Notes: a model not told the origin generated them from the letters alone. A DNA stretch of 41,139 nt from Prevotella sp. (GCA_017965725.1 JAGCPK010000154.1:1-41139), one strand, 5' to 3'; shown: positions 8,195 through 16,117, counted from the stretch's first letter. Numbers and translations are program-made.

Positions 8195-9559
8195 TTATGA
8201 CTGTTTGTCGAGTTCTGCAAGGTTCGCTGCAATCATCTCGTCGGTGACGGTGTAGTTCTGGAGGTCACCCTTGATGAACGACTCGTAACTTGGCATATCG
8301 ATGAGTCCGTGACCAGAGAGGTTAAAGAGAATAACTTTCTCCTCGCCTGTCTCCTTACACTTGTTTGCCTCGCGGATAGTGGCAGCGATGGCGTGACAAC
8401 TCTCCGGTGCGGGGATGATGCCCTCGGTACGGGCGAAGAGCATACCGGCCTCGAAGGTCTCGAGTTGTGGGATATCAACACCTTTCATGTAGCCGTCCTT
8501 AATCAACTGGGAGATGATCATGCCGGCACCGTGATAGCGCAGACCGCCAGCGTGGATGTTGCTCGGCTTGAAGTTATGACCGAGGGTGTACATCGGCAGC
8601 AGTGGGGTGTAGCCGGCCTCGTCGCCGAAGTCGTAGCGGAACTGACCGCGTGTGAGTTTCGGACAACTGTCGGGTTCGGCAGCAATGAACTCGGTGTGAC
8701 GTTCACCGCTGAGGTTGTGACGCATGAAGGGGAAGGCGATACCGCCGAAGTTGGAACCACCACCGAAGCAAGCAATCACCATGTCGGGATACTCACCGGC
8801 CATCTGCATCTGCTTCTCTGCCTCCAGACCGATGATGGTCTGGTGCAGACCTACGTGGTTGAGCACGGAACCCAGAGTATATTTGCAATTTGGTGTGGTG
8901 GTAGCCAGTTCGACAGCCTCTGAGATGGCAGTGCCGAGAGAGCCACTGTGCGTCGGATCTTTGGTCAGAATATCCTTACCGGCACGGGTGGACATCGAAG
9001 GCGAACCTGTCACCACGGCACCGAAAGTGCGCATGATGCTAGAGCGATAAGGCTTCTGCTGCATGGTAATCTTCACCTGATAGACAGCGCAGTCGAGACC
9101 GTAGATCTTGGCGGCGTAGGAGAGGGCAGCACCCCACTGTCCGGCACCTGTCTCGGTGGTCACGTTGGTTGTACCTTCCTGCTTAGCGTAGTAGCACTGG
9201 GGCAGGGCGGAGTTGATCTTGTGTGAACCGAGGGGGTTGGTGGATTCGTTCTTGAAGTAGATGTGGGCAGGGGTGCCAAGGGCCTCTTCAAGGGCGTAGG
9301 CGCGCACCAGCGGAGTAGAACGATAGAACTTGTACTTGTCGAGCACTTCCTCAGGGATATCTATCCAGCGATGCTCTGTGTCGAGTTCCTGCACGCAACA
9401 CTCACGGGGGAAGATGTGTGCGAGGTCATCGACACCCAGGGGCTGCTTCGTAGCAGGATGGATGGGGGGCATCGGTTTGTTGGGCATGTCTGCCTGAATG
9501 TTGTACCACTGTGTTGGGATCTCACTCTCTTGGAGGATGAATTTCTTTTGTTTAGCCAT
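8195..9559 (-). CDS. trpB: TrpB2-type tryptophan synthase beta chain
   Basis: A 454-residue pyridoxal-phosphate enzyme that joins indole and serine to make tryptophan. The PLP lysine is Lys114 in NPLGSHKINSA, the substrate loop is TETGAGQWG (135-143), and the phosphate-binding loop is FGGGSN. The length, the N-terminal extension (IPTQWYNIQADMPNKPMPP) and motifs such as ITMQQKPYRS mark the TrpB2 group rather than the ordinary TrpB1 of about 400 residues. No trpA or other trp gene is adjacent, which is usual for TrpB2; members are thought to work with free indole. It has its own promoter and a strong terminator, so it is monocistronic. Confidence 0.93.
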   Translation of the reverse strand: MAKQKKFILQESEIPTQWYNIQADMPNKPMPPIHPATKQPLGVDDLAHIFPRECCVQELDTEHRWIDIPEEVLDKYKFYRSTPLVRAYALEEALGTPAHIYFKNESTNPLGSHKINSALPQCYYAKQEGTTNVTTETGAGQWGAALSYAAKIYGLDCAVYQVKITMQQKPYRSSIMRTFGAVVTGSPSMSTRAGKDILTKDPTHSGSLGTAISEAVELATTTPNCKYTLGSVLNHVGLHQTIIGLEAEKQMQMAGEYPDMVIACFGGGSNFGGIAFPFMRHNLSGERHTEFIAAEPDSCPKLTRGQFRYDFGDEAGYTPLLPMYTLGHNFKPSNIHAGGLRYHGAGMIISQLIKDGYMKGVDIPQLETFEAGMLFARTEGIIPAPESCHAIAATIREANKCKETGEEKVILFNLSGHGLIDMPSYESFIKGDLQNYTVTDEMIAANLAELDKQS

Positions 9560-9592
9560 GATTGTAAGTTTTTGGGATTAAGATATCCGTTG

Positions 9593-9600
9593 CAAAGGTA
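9593..9600 (-). promoter_or_regulatory. Candidate -7 element for trpB
   Basis: The minus strand reads TACCTTTG followed by CAACG, matching TAnnTTTG, 34 bases upstream of the trpB start. Confidence 0.55.
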
Positions 9601-9608
9601 CAATAATA

Positions 9609-9640
9609 AATTGACAATTGATAATTGACAATTGAGAATT
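9609..9640. repeat. ATTGACAATTG short repeat tract
   Basis: Overlapping copies of AATTGACAATTG / AATTGATAATTG occupy the gap between the sensor-kinase stop and the trpB promoter. The unit is nearly self-complementary (CAATTG cores), so the transcript could fold weakly, but no proper terminator is visible. Confidence 0.5.
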
Positions 9641-9657
9641 TTGTTTTTTTTGCAGTT

Positions 9658-11337
9658 TTAAGCACTGAGGCTCTCGAGGAACTCTTTGGGTTGTACGCCA
9701 AATTGTTTTTTAAAACAGGTGGAGAAGTATTTCGGGTCCTGGAAACCGACGCGGTAGGCGAGATCACTGACGCGGAGGTTGGGGTTAGCCTTGGCAAGCC
9801 GGTAAGCCTCTTTCATACGGATATCGCGGATGAAAGTGCTGACGTTCATGCCCGTGATGGCACGGAGTTTGTTGTAGAGTGTTGAGGGACTGGCGCCCAT
9901 GTCGGCGGCAAAGGCATCGCGATCGTAGTCTGCATCATCTAGATGGGCATGCACACAATCGAGGGCGCGTTTGAGGAACTCCTGTTCGGGGGTGGGCGCC
10001 TCTTCTGGTTTGGTGGCTTCGTCGTCGTCAATCTTCGAAGCATATTCTTGTTGGGCACGCTTGCGGTTCTCAATGATATTGTTGATGCGCAACTTGAGTT
10101 CGCTTAGGCGGAAAGGCTTTGTCAGGTATTCGTCGGCACCGATGCGGAGGGCATCCTCATGGTCTTCTGATTGTGTCTTTGCCGTAAGCAGAATGATGGG
10201 CAGATGTTTGTAATTGTCATCTTCCTTGATAGTCTGGGTCAGTTCCAAACCGTCCATTTCCGGCATCATTACGTCCGAAATAATGAGGTCGAGGTCTGTC
10301 TTGTGGATGATGTCAAGGGCTTCTTTGCCGTTCTTCGCCGCAAACACTCGGTAATATGCCCTCAGCATGTGCTGCATCAGCATCAACAGTTCCAGATTGT
10401 CTTCGACAATGAGTATCTTATAGGTATCCTCATCGTCCATATCCTCCATAAAGGCTTCCTTGTTGACATCGGGGACATCGGTGGGGAAGTCGATGATGGC
10501 ATTCTTAGGAATGTTGAAGTCTATCTTGTGCTCCTCGTCAATCTGTTCGGTTTTGAAAGCTTCCTTCGTAATGGGCAGGCTGAGGCTGAAGGTTGTGCCG
10601 TGCCCTTCTTCGCTCTCACACTCGATGGTGCCGTTGTGCAGATAGACCAAATCACGTGTTAAGGCCAAGCCAAGGCCAGTGCCGATGGTCTTGTGACGAC
10701 GGTATTCGCCGTCGTAGAAGCGTTCAAAGAGATGTTTCATCTTATCTTTGGGGATGCCATTGCCTGTATCGCGTACCTTAATATATAAATGGTCGTAGTT
10801 CCGACTGGTTTGTACGTCAAGGTTTACCTCACCCTGTTCGGTGTATTTGGCGGCATTTGAGAGCAGATTGTAGATGATTTTGTCGAGTTTGTCGGTGTCT
10901 ATCCATCCCATCATACTCTGGGGGATACAACTAATGGTGAAAGTCAGGTTTTTCTTCGCCATCAGAGGCTCCAGACAGAGGGCTGTGTTATGGATGTACT
11001 GCATGACATCGCCATTGGCCACTTTCAGTTTCAGTTCTCCTGCCTGTGATTTACTGGTTTCCAGTATCTGTTGCAGCAGGCGTACCATACGCTGGATATT
11101 CATCTGCATCATGTCGTAGTCGTGGGTGTACTTTGGGGCTTCTTCGCGCAGATGATCCACCGAGGCGGAGATGACGGTGAGGGGGGTCAGCAGTTCGTGG
11201 GTGATGTTGGTGAAGATTTTTCCCATCTGCAGACGCTGTCTGACCTTGGCATTGCGGCGGTGCAACTCTCTTCCTAAGAAAAAAGCAGCGACTCCAATGG
11301 TTAAAATCACGATTAGAATGATCACCTGAAGGTTCAT
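9658..11337 (-). CDS. Hybrid histidine kinase / response regulator with AraC output, no sensor domain
   Basis: A 559-residue one-protein two-component regulator. Order: one N-terminal membrane helix (about 3-22), HisKA with phospho-acceptor His47 in FTNITHELLTPL, an ATPase domain (N-box Asn157/Asn161, GNGIPKDK, GTGLGLAL), a receiver domain (about 306-410; acidic IVEDN, phospho-acceptor Asp355 in ISDVMMPEMDG, Lys407), and an AraC-type helix-turn-helix (about 455-555, GFQDPKYFSTCFKKQFG). This is the inner half of a Bacteroides hybrid two-component system, but the periplasmic beta-propeller/Y_Y_Y sensor of several hundred residues is missing. The start is the only plausible Met before the helix and follows a TACTTTTG promoter element, so truncation by a wrong start is unlikely. 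The signal may come from a partner protein. Targets are unknown. Confidence 0.9.
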   Translation of the reverse strand: MNLQVIILIVILTIGVAAFFLGRELHRRNAKVRQRLQMGKIFTNITHELLTPLTVISASVDHLREEAPKYTHDYDMMQMNIQRMVRLLQQILETSKSQAGELKLKVANGDVMQYIHNTALCLEPLMAKKNLTFTISCIPQSMMGWIDTDKLDKIIYNLLSNAAKYTEQGEVNLDVQTSRNYDHLYIKVRDTGNGIPKDKMKHLFERFYDGEYRRHKTIGTGLGLALTRDLVYLHNGTIECESEEGHGTTFSLSLPITKEAFKTEQIDEEHKIDFNIPKNAIIDFPTDVPDVNKEAFMEDMDDEDTYKILIVEDNLELLMLMQHMLRAYYRVFAAKNGKEALDIIHKTDLDLIISDVMMPEMDGLELTQTIKEDDNYKHLPIILLTAKTQSEDHEDALRIGADEYLTKPFRLSELKLRINNIIENRKRAQQEYASKIDDDEATKPEEAPTPEQEFLKRALDCVHAHLDDADYDRDAFAADMGASPSTLYNKLRAITGMNVSTFIRDIRMKEAYRLAKANPNLRVSDLAYRVGFQDPKYFSTCFKKQFGVQPKEFLESLSA

Positions 11338-11357
11338 GTCGATTTGTTTTGTTGGGA

Positions 11358-11365
11358 CAAAAGTA
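11358..11365 (-). promoter_or_regulatory. Candidate -7 element for the hybrid kinase gene
   Basis: The minus strand reads TACTTTTG, matching TAnnTTTG, 21 bases upstream of the start codon, implying a leader of only about 14 bases. Confidence 0.5.
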
Positions 11366-11446
11366 GAAAAAAAACTCGAAAAAGCGATAAAAAGACAAGA
11401 TTAAATTCATTTTTAGGGCAAAATAAGTGGAATTTTCGTGATTTTG

Positions 11447-11480
11447 GGTAGAAAAATCGTCAATTAACGCATTTTCTACC
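11447..11480. promoter_or_regulatory. Imperfect dyad, possible operator
   Basis: GGTAGAAAAATCG (11447-11459) and CGCATTTTCTACC (11468-11480) are inverted copies with 11 of 13 positions matching and an 8-base spacer. It sits between the minus-strand kinase promoter and a plus-strand promoter-like sequence. No binding protein can be named. Confidence 0.35.
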
Positions 11481-11500
11481 TTTAATGATTATATGTCAAC

Positions 11501-11626
11501 CTTGGTTTCTTTTTAAAATACTACTTTTGCATCAGAAAAGATTTTTAATGGTTAAGGTTTATGGTTGATTAATTTAGTTTTTTAAAGTTAACACAGAAAA
11601 AGGTCCGTTGTGAAACGGACCTTTTT
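11501..11626 (+). ncRNA. Candidate short transcript / small RNA
   Basis: A plus-strand TACTTTTG (11522-11529) with CTTG at 11501-11504 (17-base gap) resembles a promoter. Transcription would begin near 11536 and stop at the hairpin plus T tract at 11597-11626, giving about 90 bases. It contains a six-codon frame (ATG 11548 to TGA 11568, MVKVYG). The same hairpin serves trxB on the other strand, so the terminator alone is not evidence for this RNA. Without expression data or conservation this remains a suggestion. Confidence 0.3.
11597..11626. terminator. Bidirectional intrinsic terminator downstream of trxB
   Basis: AAAAAGGTCCGTT (11597-11609) and AACGGACCTTTTT (11614-11626) form a perfect 13-base stem with loop GTGA. 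A and T runs at its ends give a U tract on either strand. It lies 19 bases after the trxB stop. Confidence 0.88.
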
Positions 11627-11645
11627 CCTTTTAAATTGGTGTCTA

Positions 11646-12578
11646 TTATTTGTTCATAAGAAATCGTTCAGCCTCAATGGCAGCCTGACAGCCGCTACCG
11701 GCTGCGGAGACGGCCTGGCGATAAATAGGATCGGCACAGTCGCCTGCCACGAATACGCCAGGAATCTTCGTCTTGGGTGTGCCCTCGATCTTTTTTAGGT
11801 AGCCCACTTCATCAGTTTCAAGCCATTCTTTGAAAATGTCAGTGTTAGGTTTGTGCCCAATGGCGAGGAAGAAACCATCGATGTCAATATCTACCAGTTC
11901 CTCATCAGGTTCACCTTTACGTTTCACGAGATGGGCACCTTCCACACCATTCTCACCGAAGAGTCCAATCGTGTTGTGCTCAAAGAGAATTTCGATGTTC
12001 TCGGCCTCACGAACACGCTGTTGCATCACCTGGGAGGCGCGAAGGAAGGGTTTGCGCACAATGAGATACACTTTCTTGGCTAGTCCAGAGAGATAAAGGG
12101 CATCTTCGCAGGCGGTATCACCGCCGCCAACGACAGCCACGGTCTTCTTACGATAGAAGAAACCGTCGCAGGTAGCACAAGCCGATACACCCTGTCCGTT
12201 GTACTTACGTTCATCGTCGAGACCAAGGTATTTGGCAGAGGCACCCGTGGCGATGATCACGGTGTCGGCCTCAATCTCCGTACCGTCCTCTGCCGTGCAG
12301 AGGTAGGGAGCCTTTGAGAAATCCACCTTCACAATCTCGCCGTCGCGGATGTCGGTGCCGAAGCGCTCTGCCTGTTCGCGCAGGTCCATCATCATCTGGT
12401 TGCCATCGACACCCTGCGGATAGCCGGGGAAGTTCTCCACTTCGGTGGTCTGGGTGAGTTGGCCGCCAGGCTGCATGCCGCTGTATTCAATGGGGTTGAG
12501 GTTGGCACGGCTGGCATAGATGGCTGCTGTATATCCGGCAGGGCCACTGCCGATAATCAAACACTTTGTTTTTTCCAT
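11646..12578 (-). CDS. trxB: Thioredoxin reductase
   Basis: A 310-residue flavoprotein that uses NADPH to reduce thioredoxin in the cytoplasm. Numbered from the 12578 start: FAD-binding GSGPAG (10-15), redox-active CATC (Cys134, Cys137), NADPH-binding VVGGGDTA (about 155-162), and a C-terminal FAD motif VFVAGDCAD. Length is normal for bacterial TrxB. The frame can be extended to 12638, but that adds 20 residues (MNQRRRLRPS...) overlapping the upstream gene; the ATG at 12578 lies one base beyond the stop of the peroxidase gene and starts exactly at the FAD fold. It is co-transcribed with the glutathione-peroxidase-like gene, and a strong terminator follows. Confidence 0.95.
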   Translation of the reverse strand: MEKTKCLIIGSGPAGYTAAIYASRANLNPIEYSGMQPGGQLTQTTEVENFPGYPQGVDGNQMMMDLREQAERFGTDIRDGEIVKVDFSKAPYLCTAEDGTEIEADTVIIATGASAKYLGLDDERKYNGQGVSACATCDGFFYRKKTVAVVGGGDTACEDALYLSGLAKKVYLIVRKPFLRASQVMQQRVREAENIEILFEHNTIGLFGENGVEGAHLVKRKGEPDEELVDIDIDGFFLAIGHKPNTDIFKEWLETDEVGYLKKIEGTPKTKIPGVFVAGDCADPIYRQAVSAAGSGCQAAIEAERFLMNK

Positions 12579-12579
12579 G

Positions 12580-13131
12580 TTAGTGTAACAGTTGCTCAAT
12601 TTCTGCGGCGATGGTCTCAATCTTCTCCGTTGGTTCAAAACGGGCGACTACCTGACCCTTCTTATTAATGAGGAACTTGGTGAAGTTCCACTTGATATCG
12701 GCCTTCTTCTGGTAGTCGGGATCAGCCTTTGACAACATGTCATCGAGGATGTGGGCAATGGGGTGCTCCATATCCCAACCAGCAAAGCCTTTCTCATTTT
12801 GCAGGAACTTAAACAGCGGGTCAGCGTCCTCACCGTTCACCTTGACCTTTTTGAAACGGGGGAATTCTGTGCCGAAATTCAGTTTACAGAACTCGTGGAT
12901 GCTCTCGTCTGTGCCGGGAGCCTGCTGGCCGAACTGGTTACAGGGGAAGTCGAGGATTTCGAAACCCTCAGCGTGATACTTCTTGTAGAGAGCCTCCAGT
13001 TCGTCGTACTGAGGAGTGAAGCCGCATTTTGTGGCGGTGTTCACGATGAGCAACACTTCGTTGGCGTATTCCTTCAAAGATACGTCCTTACCTTTTCTGT
13101 CTTTGACAGAGAAATCATAAATGGTTTTCAT
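12580..13131 (-). CDS. Thioredoxin-type (Cys) glutathione peroxidase
   Basis: A 183-residue peroxide-reducing enzyme. Peroxidatic Cys36 lies in NTATKCGFT, the second conserved motif is DFPCNQFG (61-68), and Cys83 in EFCKLNFG sits where the resolving Cys of thioredoxin-dependent members lies. The active-site Trp and Asn are in IKWNFTKF. There is Cys rather than selenocysteine. Family knowledge says such enzymes are reduced by thioredoxin rather than glutathione. The next gene, one base downstream, is thioredoxin reductase, which supports this. The pair probably forms a peroxide-defence operon from a TATCTTTG promoter at 13168-13175. Confidence 0.92.
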   Translation of the reverse strand: MKTIYDFSVKDRKGKDVSLKEYANEVLLIVNTATKCGFTPQYDELEALYKKYHAEGFEILDFPCNQFGQQAPGTDESIHEFCKLNFGTEFPRFKKVKVNGEDADPLFKFLQNEKGFAGWDMEHPIAHILDDMLSKADPDYQKKADIKWNFTKFLINKKGQVVARFEPTEKIETIAAEIEQLLH

Positions 13132-13167
13132 TTGCTATTTATAAATAATGTATAGTTTCTGCGGGTA

Positions 13168-13175
13168 CAAAGATA
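13168..13175 (-). promoter_or_regulatory. Candidate -7 element for the peroxidase-trxB operon
   Basis: The minus strand reads TATCTTTG, matching TAnnTTTG, 37 bases upstream of the peroxidase start. Confidence 0.55.
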
Positions 13176-13206
13176 AGTATTTTATTTGGCATCGCCAAAT
13201 AAAAAC

Positions 13207-13249
13207 CAAAAAAAGTGCGTCGATGGCATATGCAACTACCATGGACGCA
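13207..13249 (-). terminator. Intrinsic terminator of rpmE2
   Basis: GTGCGTCGATGG (13214-13225) pairs with CCATGGACGCAC (13238-13249), 11 of 12 positions. On the minus strand a run of seven U residues follows (13213-13207). It begins 27 bases after the L31 stop. Confidence 0.85.
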
Positions 13250-13275
13250 CCTTTATAAATCTTGCGGTTATAATC

Positions 13276-13530
13276 TTACTTCTTCGCAGCCTTACCGTAG
13301 CGGCTCATGAACTTATCAACACGACCTGCGGTGTCAACGAGTTTACTCTTACCAGTATAGAACGGGTGAGAGGTACTGGAGATTTCGACTTTTACCACTG
13401 GGTAAGTTTCGCCTTCGAATTCCACTGTATCATTTGTCTTTGCTGTGGACTTCGAGAGGAACATATCGCCGTTGGACATGTCCTTGAACACGACGGGGCG
13501 ATAGTTGTCTGGATGAATTCCTTTTTTCAT
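13276..13530 (-). CDS. rpmE2: 50S ribosomal protein L31, type B
   Basis: An 84-residue protein of the large ribosomal subunit. The opening [17 protein letters not shown] and the segment [24 protein letters not shown] are typical of L31. It has no cysteine, so it is the zinc-free B form, which usually stands in for the zinc-binding form. It has its own promoter element (13581-13588) and terminator, so it is a single-gene unit, divergent from the EEP-family gene. Confidence 0.95.
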   Translation of the reverse strand: MKKGIHPDNYRPVVFKDMSNGDMFLSKSTAKTNDTVEFEGETYPVVKVEISSTSHPFYTGKSKLVDTAGRVDKFMSRYGKAAKK

Positions 13531-13580
13531 TTTGAGTTAAAATATTAATGTTTAAAAACTAAAGTCGCATAAAGCGGGTG

Positions 13581-13588
13581 CAAAGGTA
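13581..13588 (-). promoter_or_regulatory. Candidate -7 element for rpmE2
   Basis: The minus strand reads TACCTTTG followed by CACCC, matching TAnnTTTG, 51 bases upstream of the L31 start. Confidence 0.55.
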
Positions 13589-13607
13589 CGAAGATTTTTT
13601 GAAATTT

Positions 13608-13639
13608 GCAAATAGTTTCGAAAAAAAATAGTATCTTTG
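13608..13639 (+). promoter_or_regulatory. Bacteroidetes-type promoter of the EEP gene
   Basis: TTTG (13608-13611) and TATCTTTG (13632-13639) are separated by 20 bases, a full -33/-7 match. The predicted start of transcription near 13646 leaves a leader of about 15 bases. Confidence 0.7.
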
Positions 13640-13660
13640 CACCAATAAAACTCGTTTTAT

Positions 13661-14713
13661 ATGAAAAAGTCTGGTTTATTACTGCTAACGATACTCCTGT
13701 TTCTGAGAGTAAGTCCTATCATGGCACAACAGAAGAAGTTCTCAGTTTATGCCATTGGTTTTTATAATCTGGAGAATTTGTTCGACACCTGTCATGATGC
13801 AGGTAAAAATGATTACGAGTATCTGCCCGAGGGAACCAATAAGTGGACGAGTCTGAAATATACCCATAAGTTGCGTAATATGGCCCGAGTGCTCTCGGAG
13901 ATGGGTACCGACAAACTGCCGAAGATCGGATGTGCCGCCATTGGCGTGGCTGAGGTGGAGAATGCCAAGTGTCTAGAAGACCTTTGCAGCCAGGAACCGC
14001 TGAAAGCCAAGAATTTTCAGTTTGTGCATGTTGAGGGACCAGATCAGCGCGGTATCGATTGTGCGTTACTCTACAATCCTACTCTGTTTACGGTGCGTGA
14101 CACGAAACTCGTACCTTATATATATAGGTTACCACAAGATTCGCTTAGGGCCACTCGTGGTTTCTTGGTGGTAAGTGGTACAATAGCCGATGAGCATGTG
14201 ACCATTATCGTTAATCACTTGCCGTCGCGTGGAGCCACCTCGTTCTATCGTGAGGAGGGCGGTTCGCAACTGAAGGCTGTAAAAGACTCATTGATTGCTG
14301 ATGACCCCAACGTGAAGTTACTTATCATGGGCGACATGAACGACGACCCTCAGGATAAATCGATGGCGAGATGTCTTGGTGCTAAGCGAAAAATAAATGA
14401 TGTAGGTGACGGCGATCTCTATAACCCCTGGTGGGATGTCCTCGCTTCTGGCACGGGTACGTTGATGTATAACGGTGCCTGGAACCTCTTCGACCAGATT
14501 ATCCTCTCGCCTTCTTTGCTCGACCGCGATAAGGCAAAGGACTACTCTTCGTTGAAACTCTTCTCGCACCAGATATTCCGTCGCGATTATCTCTTCCAAA
14601 AAGAGGGTAAATACAAGGGCAATCCCCTGCGTACGCAGGCTAGTGGTGTTTGGCTTGATGGTTATAGTGACCACCTCCCTACCGTCGTCTATCTTATTAA
14701 AGAGCAAAAGTAG
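13661..14713 (+). CDS. Exported endonuclease/exonuclease/phosphatase family protein
   Basis: A 350-residue protein with a signal peptide (LLLLTILLFLRVSPIMAQ) and the EEP fold. Metal and catalytic motifs appear in order: FYNLENLFD (34-42), GVAEVEN (Glu near 97), IIVNHLPSRG, the catalytic-type LIMGDMNDDP, and a final YSDHLPTV with the terminal His. The family includes nucleases, sphingomyelinases and inositol phosphatases, so the substrate cannot be given. Export implies a periplasmic or outer-membrane place of action, perhaps nucleic acid or phosphate scavenging. The start is fixed by the promoter about 15 bases upstream and by the signal peptide. udk follows after 26 bases and is probably co-transcribed. 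Confidence 0.88.
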   Translation: MKKSGLLLLTILLFLRVSPIMAQQKKFSVYAIGFYNLENLFDTCHDAGKNDYEYLPEGTNKWTSLKYTHKLRNMARVLSEMGTDKLPKIGCAAIGVAEVENAKCLEDLCSQEPLKAKNFQFVHVEGPDQRGIDCALLYNPTLFTVRDTKLVPYIYRLPQDSLRATRGFLVVSGTIADEHVTIIVNHLPSRGATSFYREEGGSQLKAVKDSLIADDPNVKLLIMGDMNDDPQDKSMARCLGAKRKINDVGDGDLYNPWWDVLASGTGTLMYNGAWNLFDQIILSPSLLDRDKAKDYSSLKLFSHQIFRRDYLFQKEGKYKGNPLRTQASGVWLDGYSDHLPTVVYLIKEQK

Positions 14714-14739
14714 AATATAATTAATAATTTACATTAAAA

Positions 14740-15375
14740 ATGATTATTATTGGAATAGCAGGCGGTTCGGGTTCCGGCAAGACCACCGTCGTAAAACGCA
14801 TTGCCAAGGCTCTGCCGCCACATTGTGCCGCCATCATCCCGTTGGACTCTTATTATAATGATACGACGGCTCTGACTGACGAGGAGCGGCGCGCCATCAA
14901 TTTCGACCACCCTGATGCCTTCGACTGGAAATTGTTGACGGAACAGATCAAGAAACTGCGCAATGGTGAGGCCATCGAGCAGCCCACCTATTCATACGTA
15001 CTCTCAAATCGTCTGCCAGAGACTGTCCATGTGGAACCAAAGCCCGTGATTATCCTGGAAGGTATCATGACTTTGCACCACAAGAAACTGCGTGATATGA
15101 TGGACTTGAAGATTTTTGTGGATACCGACAGCGACGTGCGCCTCATCCGTAACATACGTCGTGATGTGGTGGAGCGTGGACGTACCGTCGATATGGTGCT
15201 TGACCATTATGAGAACGACGTGAAGCCGATGCACGAGCAGTTTATCGAACCCACGAAAAAATTTGCCGACCTTATTATTCCGTGGGGCCGCGAGAATAAG
15301 ACGGGCATTAATATCCTCAAGACCTACATCGAAGGTTTCTCCAAAGAGGTCAAGGAGGAGATGAAGCATACTTAA
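14740..15375 (+). CDS. udk: Uridine kinase
   Basis: A 211-residue cytoplasmic kinase of pyrimidine salvage, phosphorylating uridine or cytidine. Walker A GGSGSGKTT begins at residue 7. Other family signatures are IIPLDSYYND, the substrate-binding region INFDHPDAFDW, the PTYSYVLSNR loop and VIILEGIM. The lid region contains RLIRNIRRDVVERGR. Length is standard. It lies 26 bases after the EEP gene and its 3' end overlaps the convergent DUF308 gene by 4 bases. Confidence 0.95.
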   Translation: MIIIGIAGGSGSGKTTVVKRIAKALPPHCAAIIPLDSYYNDTTALTDEERRAINFDHPDAFDWKLLTEQIKKLRNGEAIEQPTYSYVLSNRLPETVHVEPKPVIILEGIMTLHHKKLRDMMDLKIFVDTDSDVRLIRNIRRDVVERGRTVDMVLDHYENDVKPMHEQFIEPTKKFADLIIPWGRENKTGINILKTYIEGFSKEVKEEMKHT

Positions 15376-16049
15376 TCAACAGGAATGATGGAATCTTCCT
15401 GGACTTCTTCGGTGATTTCTTTTTTGACTTCTTCAGCGACAGGAATCTCCTGAACCTTGTCGAACTTGCGCTTCTCATTATGGATCTTGATGGCGTTGAT
15501 GAGTTCAGTAACGCCATAGAGCAGGGTACACCAGCCGAGGATAAGCATGGCCATGGCTGGGGGATCCATCGGACGGATGATAACATAGAGTCCTGTGAGT
15601 AGAATAATGCTGGGGAAAATCCAGTAGCCAAAGCCGATGTGGCCGAAACGACGCGCGTTGAGCAGGGTCATGAACTGGTTGACTGCACCTAGTACGAGGA
15701 TTGCCCCAATAATATACATCAGTCCTGTAACAAAGACCGTCGGGGTGAGGGCCAGCAACAGACCGAGGATGGCACTTCCGACACCCACGATGGGGAAGGT
15801 GGGCTTAGGTATTGCGATACGCTGCCCCTCGGCATCGGTGATATAGGCACCATCAGGCAATGACTCCTGTTTGGAATACTGACGGAGGGAGTGATAATAG
15901 ACAACCATTGAGATGATGCCTGATAGGAGGAACAGCACACCGATAGCAATAGTTATCCATGTGACGGTGTTGTCGGGGTACTTGATCAGCATGATGCCGA
16001 TGGCGATGGCGCAGATGGCACGGAAAACGGAACTCTGTAATATCTTCAT
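15372..16049 (-). CDS. DUF308 / HdeD-like integral membrane protein
   Basis: A 225-residue membrane protein with about six hydrophobic segments, including IAIGVLFLLSGIISMVVYYH, FVTGLMYIIGAILVLGAVNQ and IFPSIILLTGLYVI. The pattern of short paired helices with Gly-rich turns fits the DUF308/HdeD family, whose E. coli member is linked to acid stress; the biochemical role is unknown. The C-terminal 40 residues are charged and acidic (VQEIPVAEEVKKEITEEVQE) and probably cytoplasmic. It is convergent with udk and has a clear promoter of its own. Confidence 0.8.
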   Translation of the reverse strand: MKILQSSVFRAICAIAIGIMLIKYPDNTVTWITIAIGVLFLLSGIISMVVYYHSLRQYSKQESLPDGAYITDAEGQRIAIPKPTFPIVGVGSAILGLLLALTPTVFVTGLMYIIGAILVLGAVNQFMTLLNARRFGHIGFGYWIFPSIILLTGLYVIIRPMDPPAMAMLILGWCTLLYGVTELINAIKIHNEKRKFDKVQEIPVAEEVKKEITEEVQEDSIIPVD

Positions 16050-16077
16050 GTCATTAAAGTTTTCAAGTTTTATTTTG

Positions 16078-16109
16078 CAAATTTAAATAAAAAAAGTGAT
16101 ATTAGCAAA
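16078..16109 (-). promoter_or_regulatory. Bacteroidetes-type promoter of the DUF308 gene
   Basis: On the minus strand TTTG (16109-16106) and TAAATTTG (16085-16078) are separated by 20 bases. It overlaps the region of the divergent phosphatase promoter. Confidence 0.6.
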
Positions 16110-16117
16110 TAAATTGC

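Larger units (their letters stand above)
11338..11645. other. Intergenic region with divergent promoter elements, a dyad and a terminator
   Basis: This 308-base gap separates the regulator gene (reading away to the left) from the 3' end of trxB. It contains the regulator's promoter element, an imperfect 13-base dyad, a plus-strand promoter-like sequence and the trxB terminator. A short plus-strand transcript is possible. No ORF longer than a few codons starts with a credible signal. Confidence 0.55.

Noticed and set aside
8309-8923. 204-codon plus-strand open frame opposite trpB
   Set aside because: It mirrors the GC-rich codons of trpB, whose catalytic motifs are intact on the minus strand.
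15372-15375. Frameshift or fusion where udk meets the DUF308 gene
   Set aside because: The 4-base overlap is between convergent genes, both with normal lengths and intact ends.
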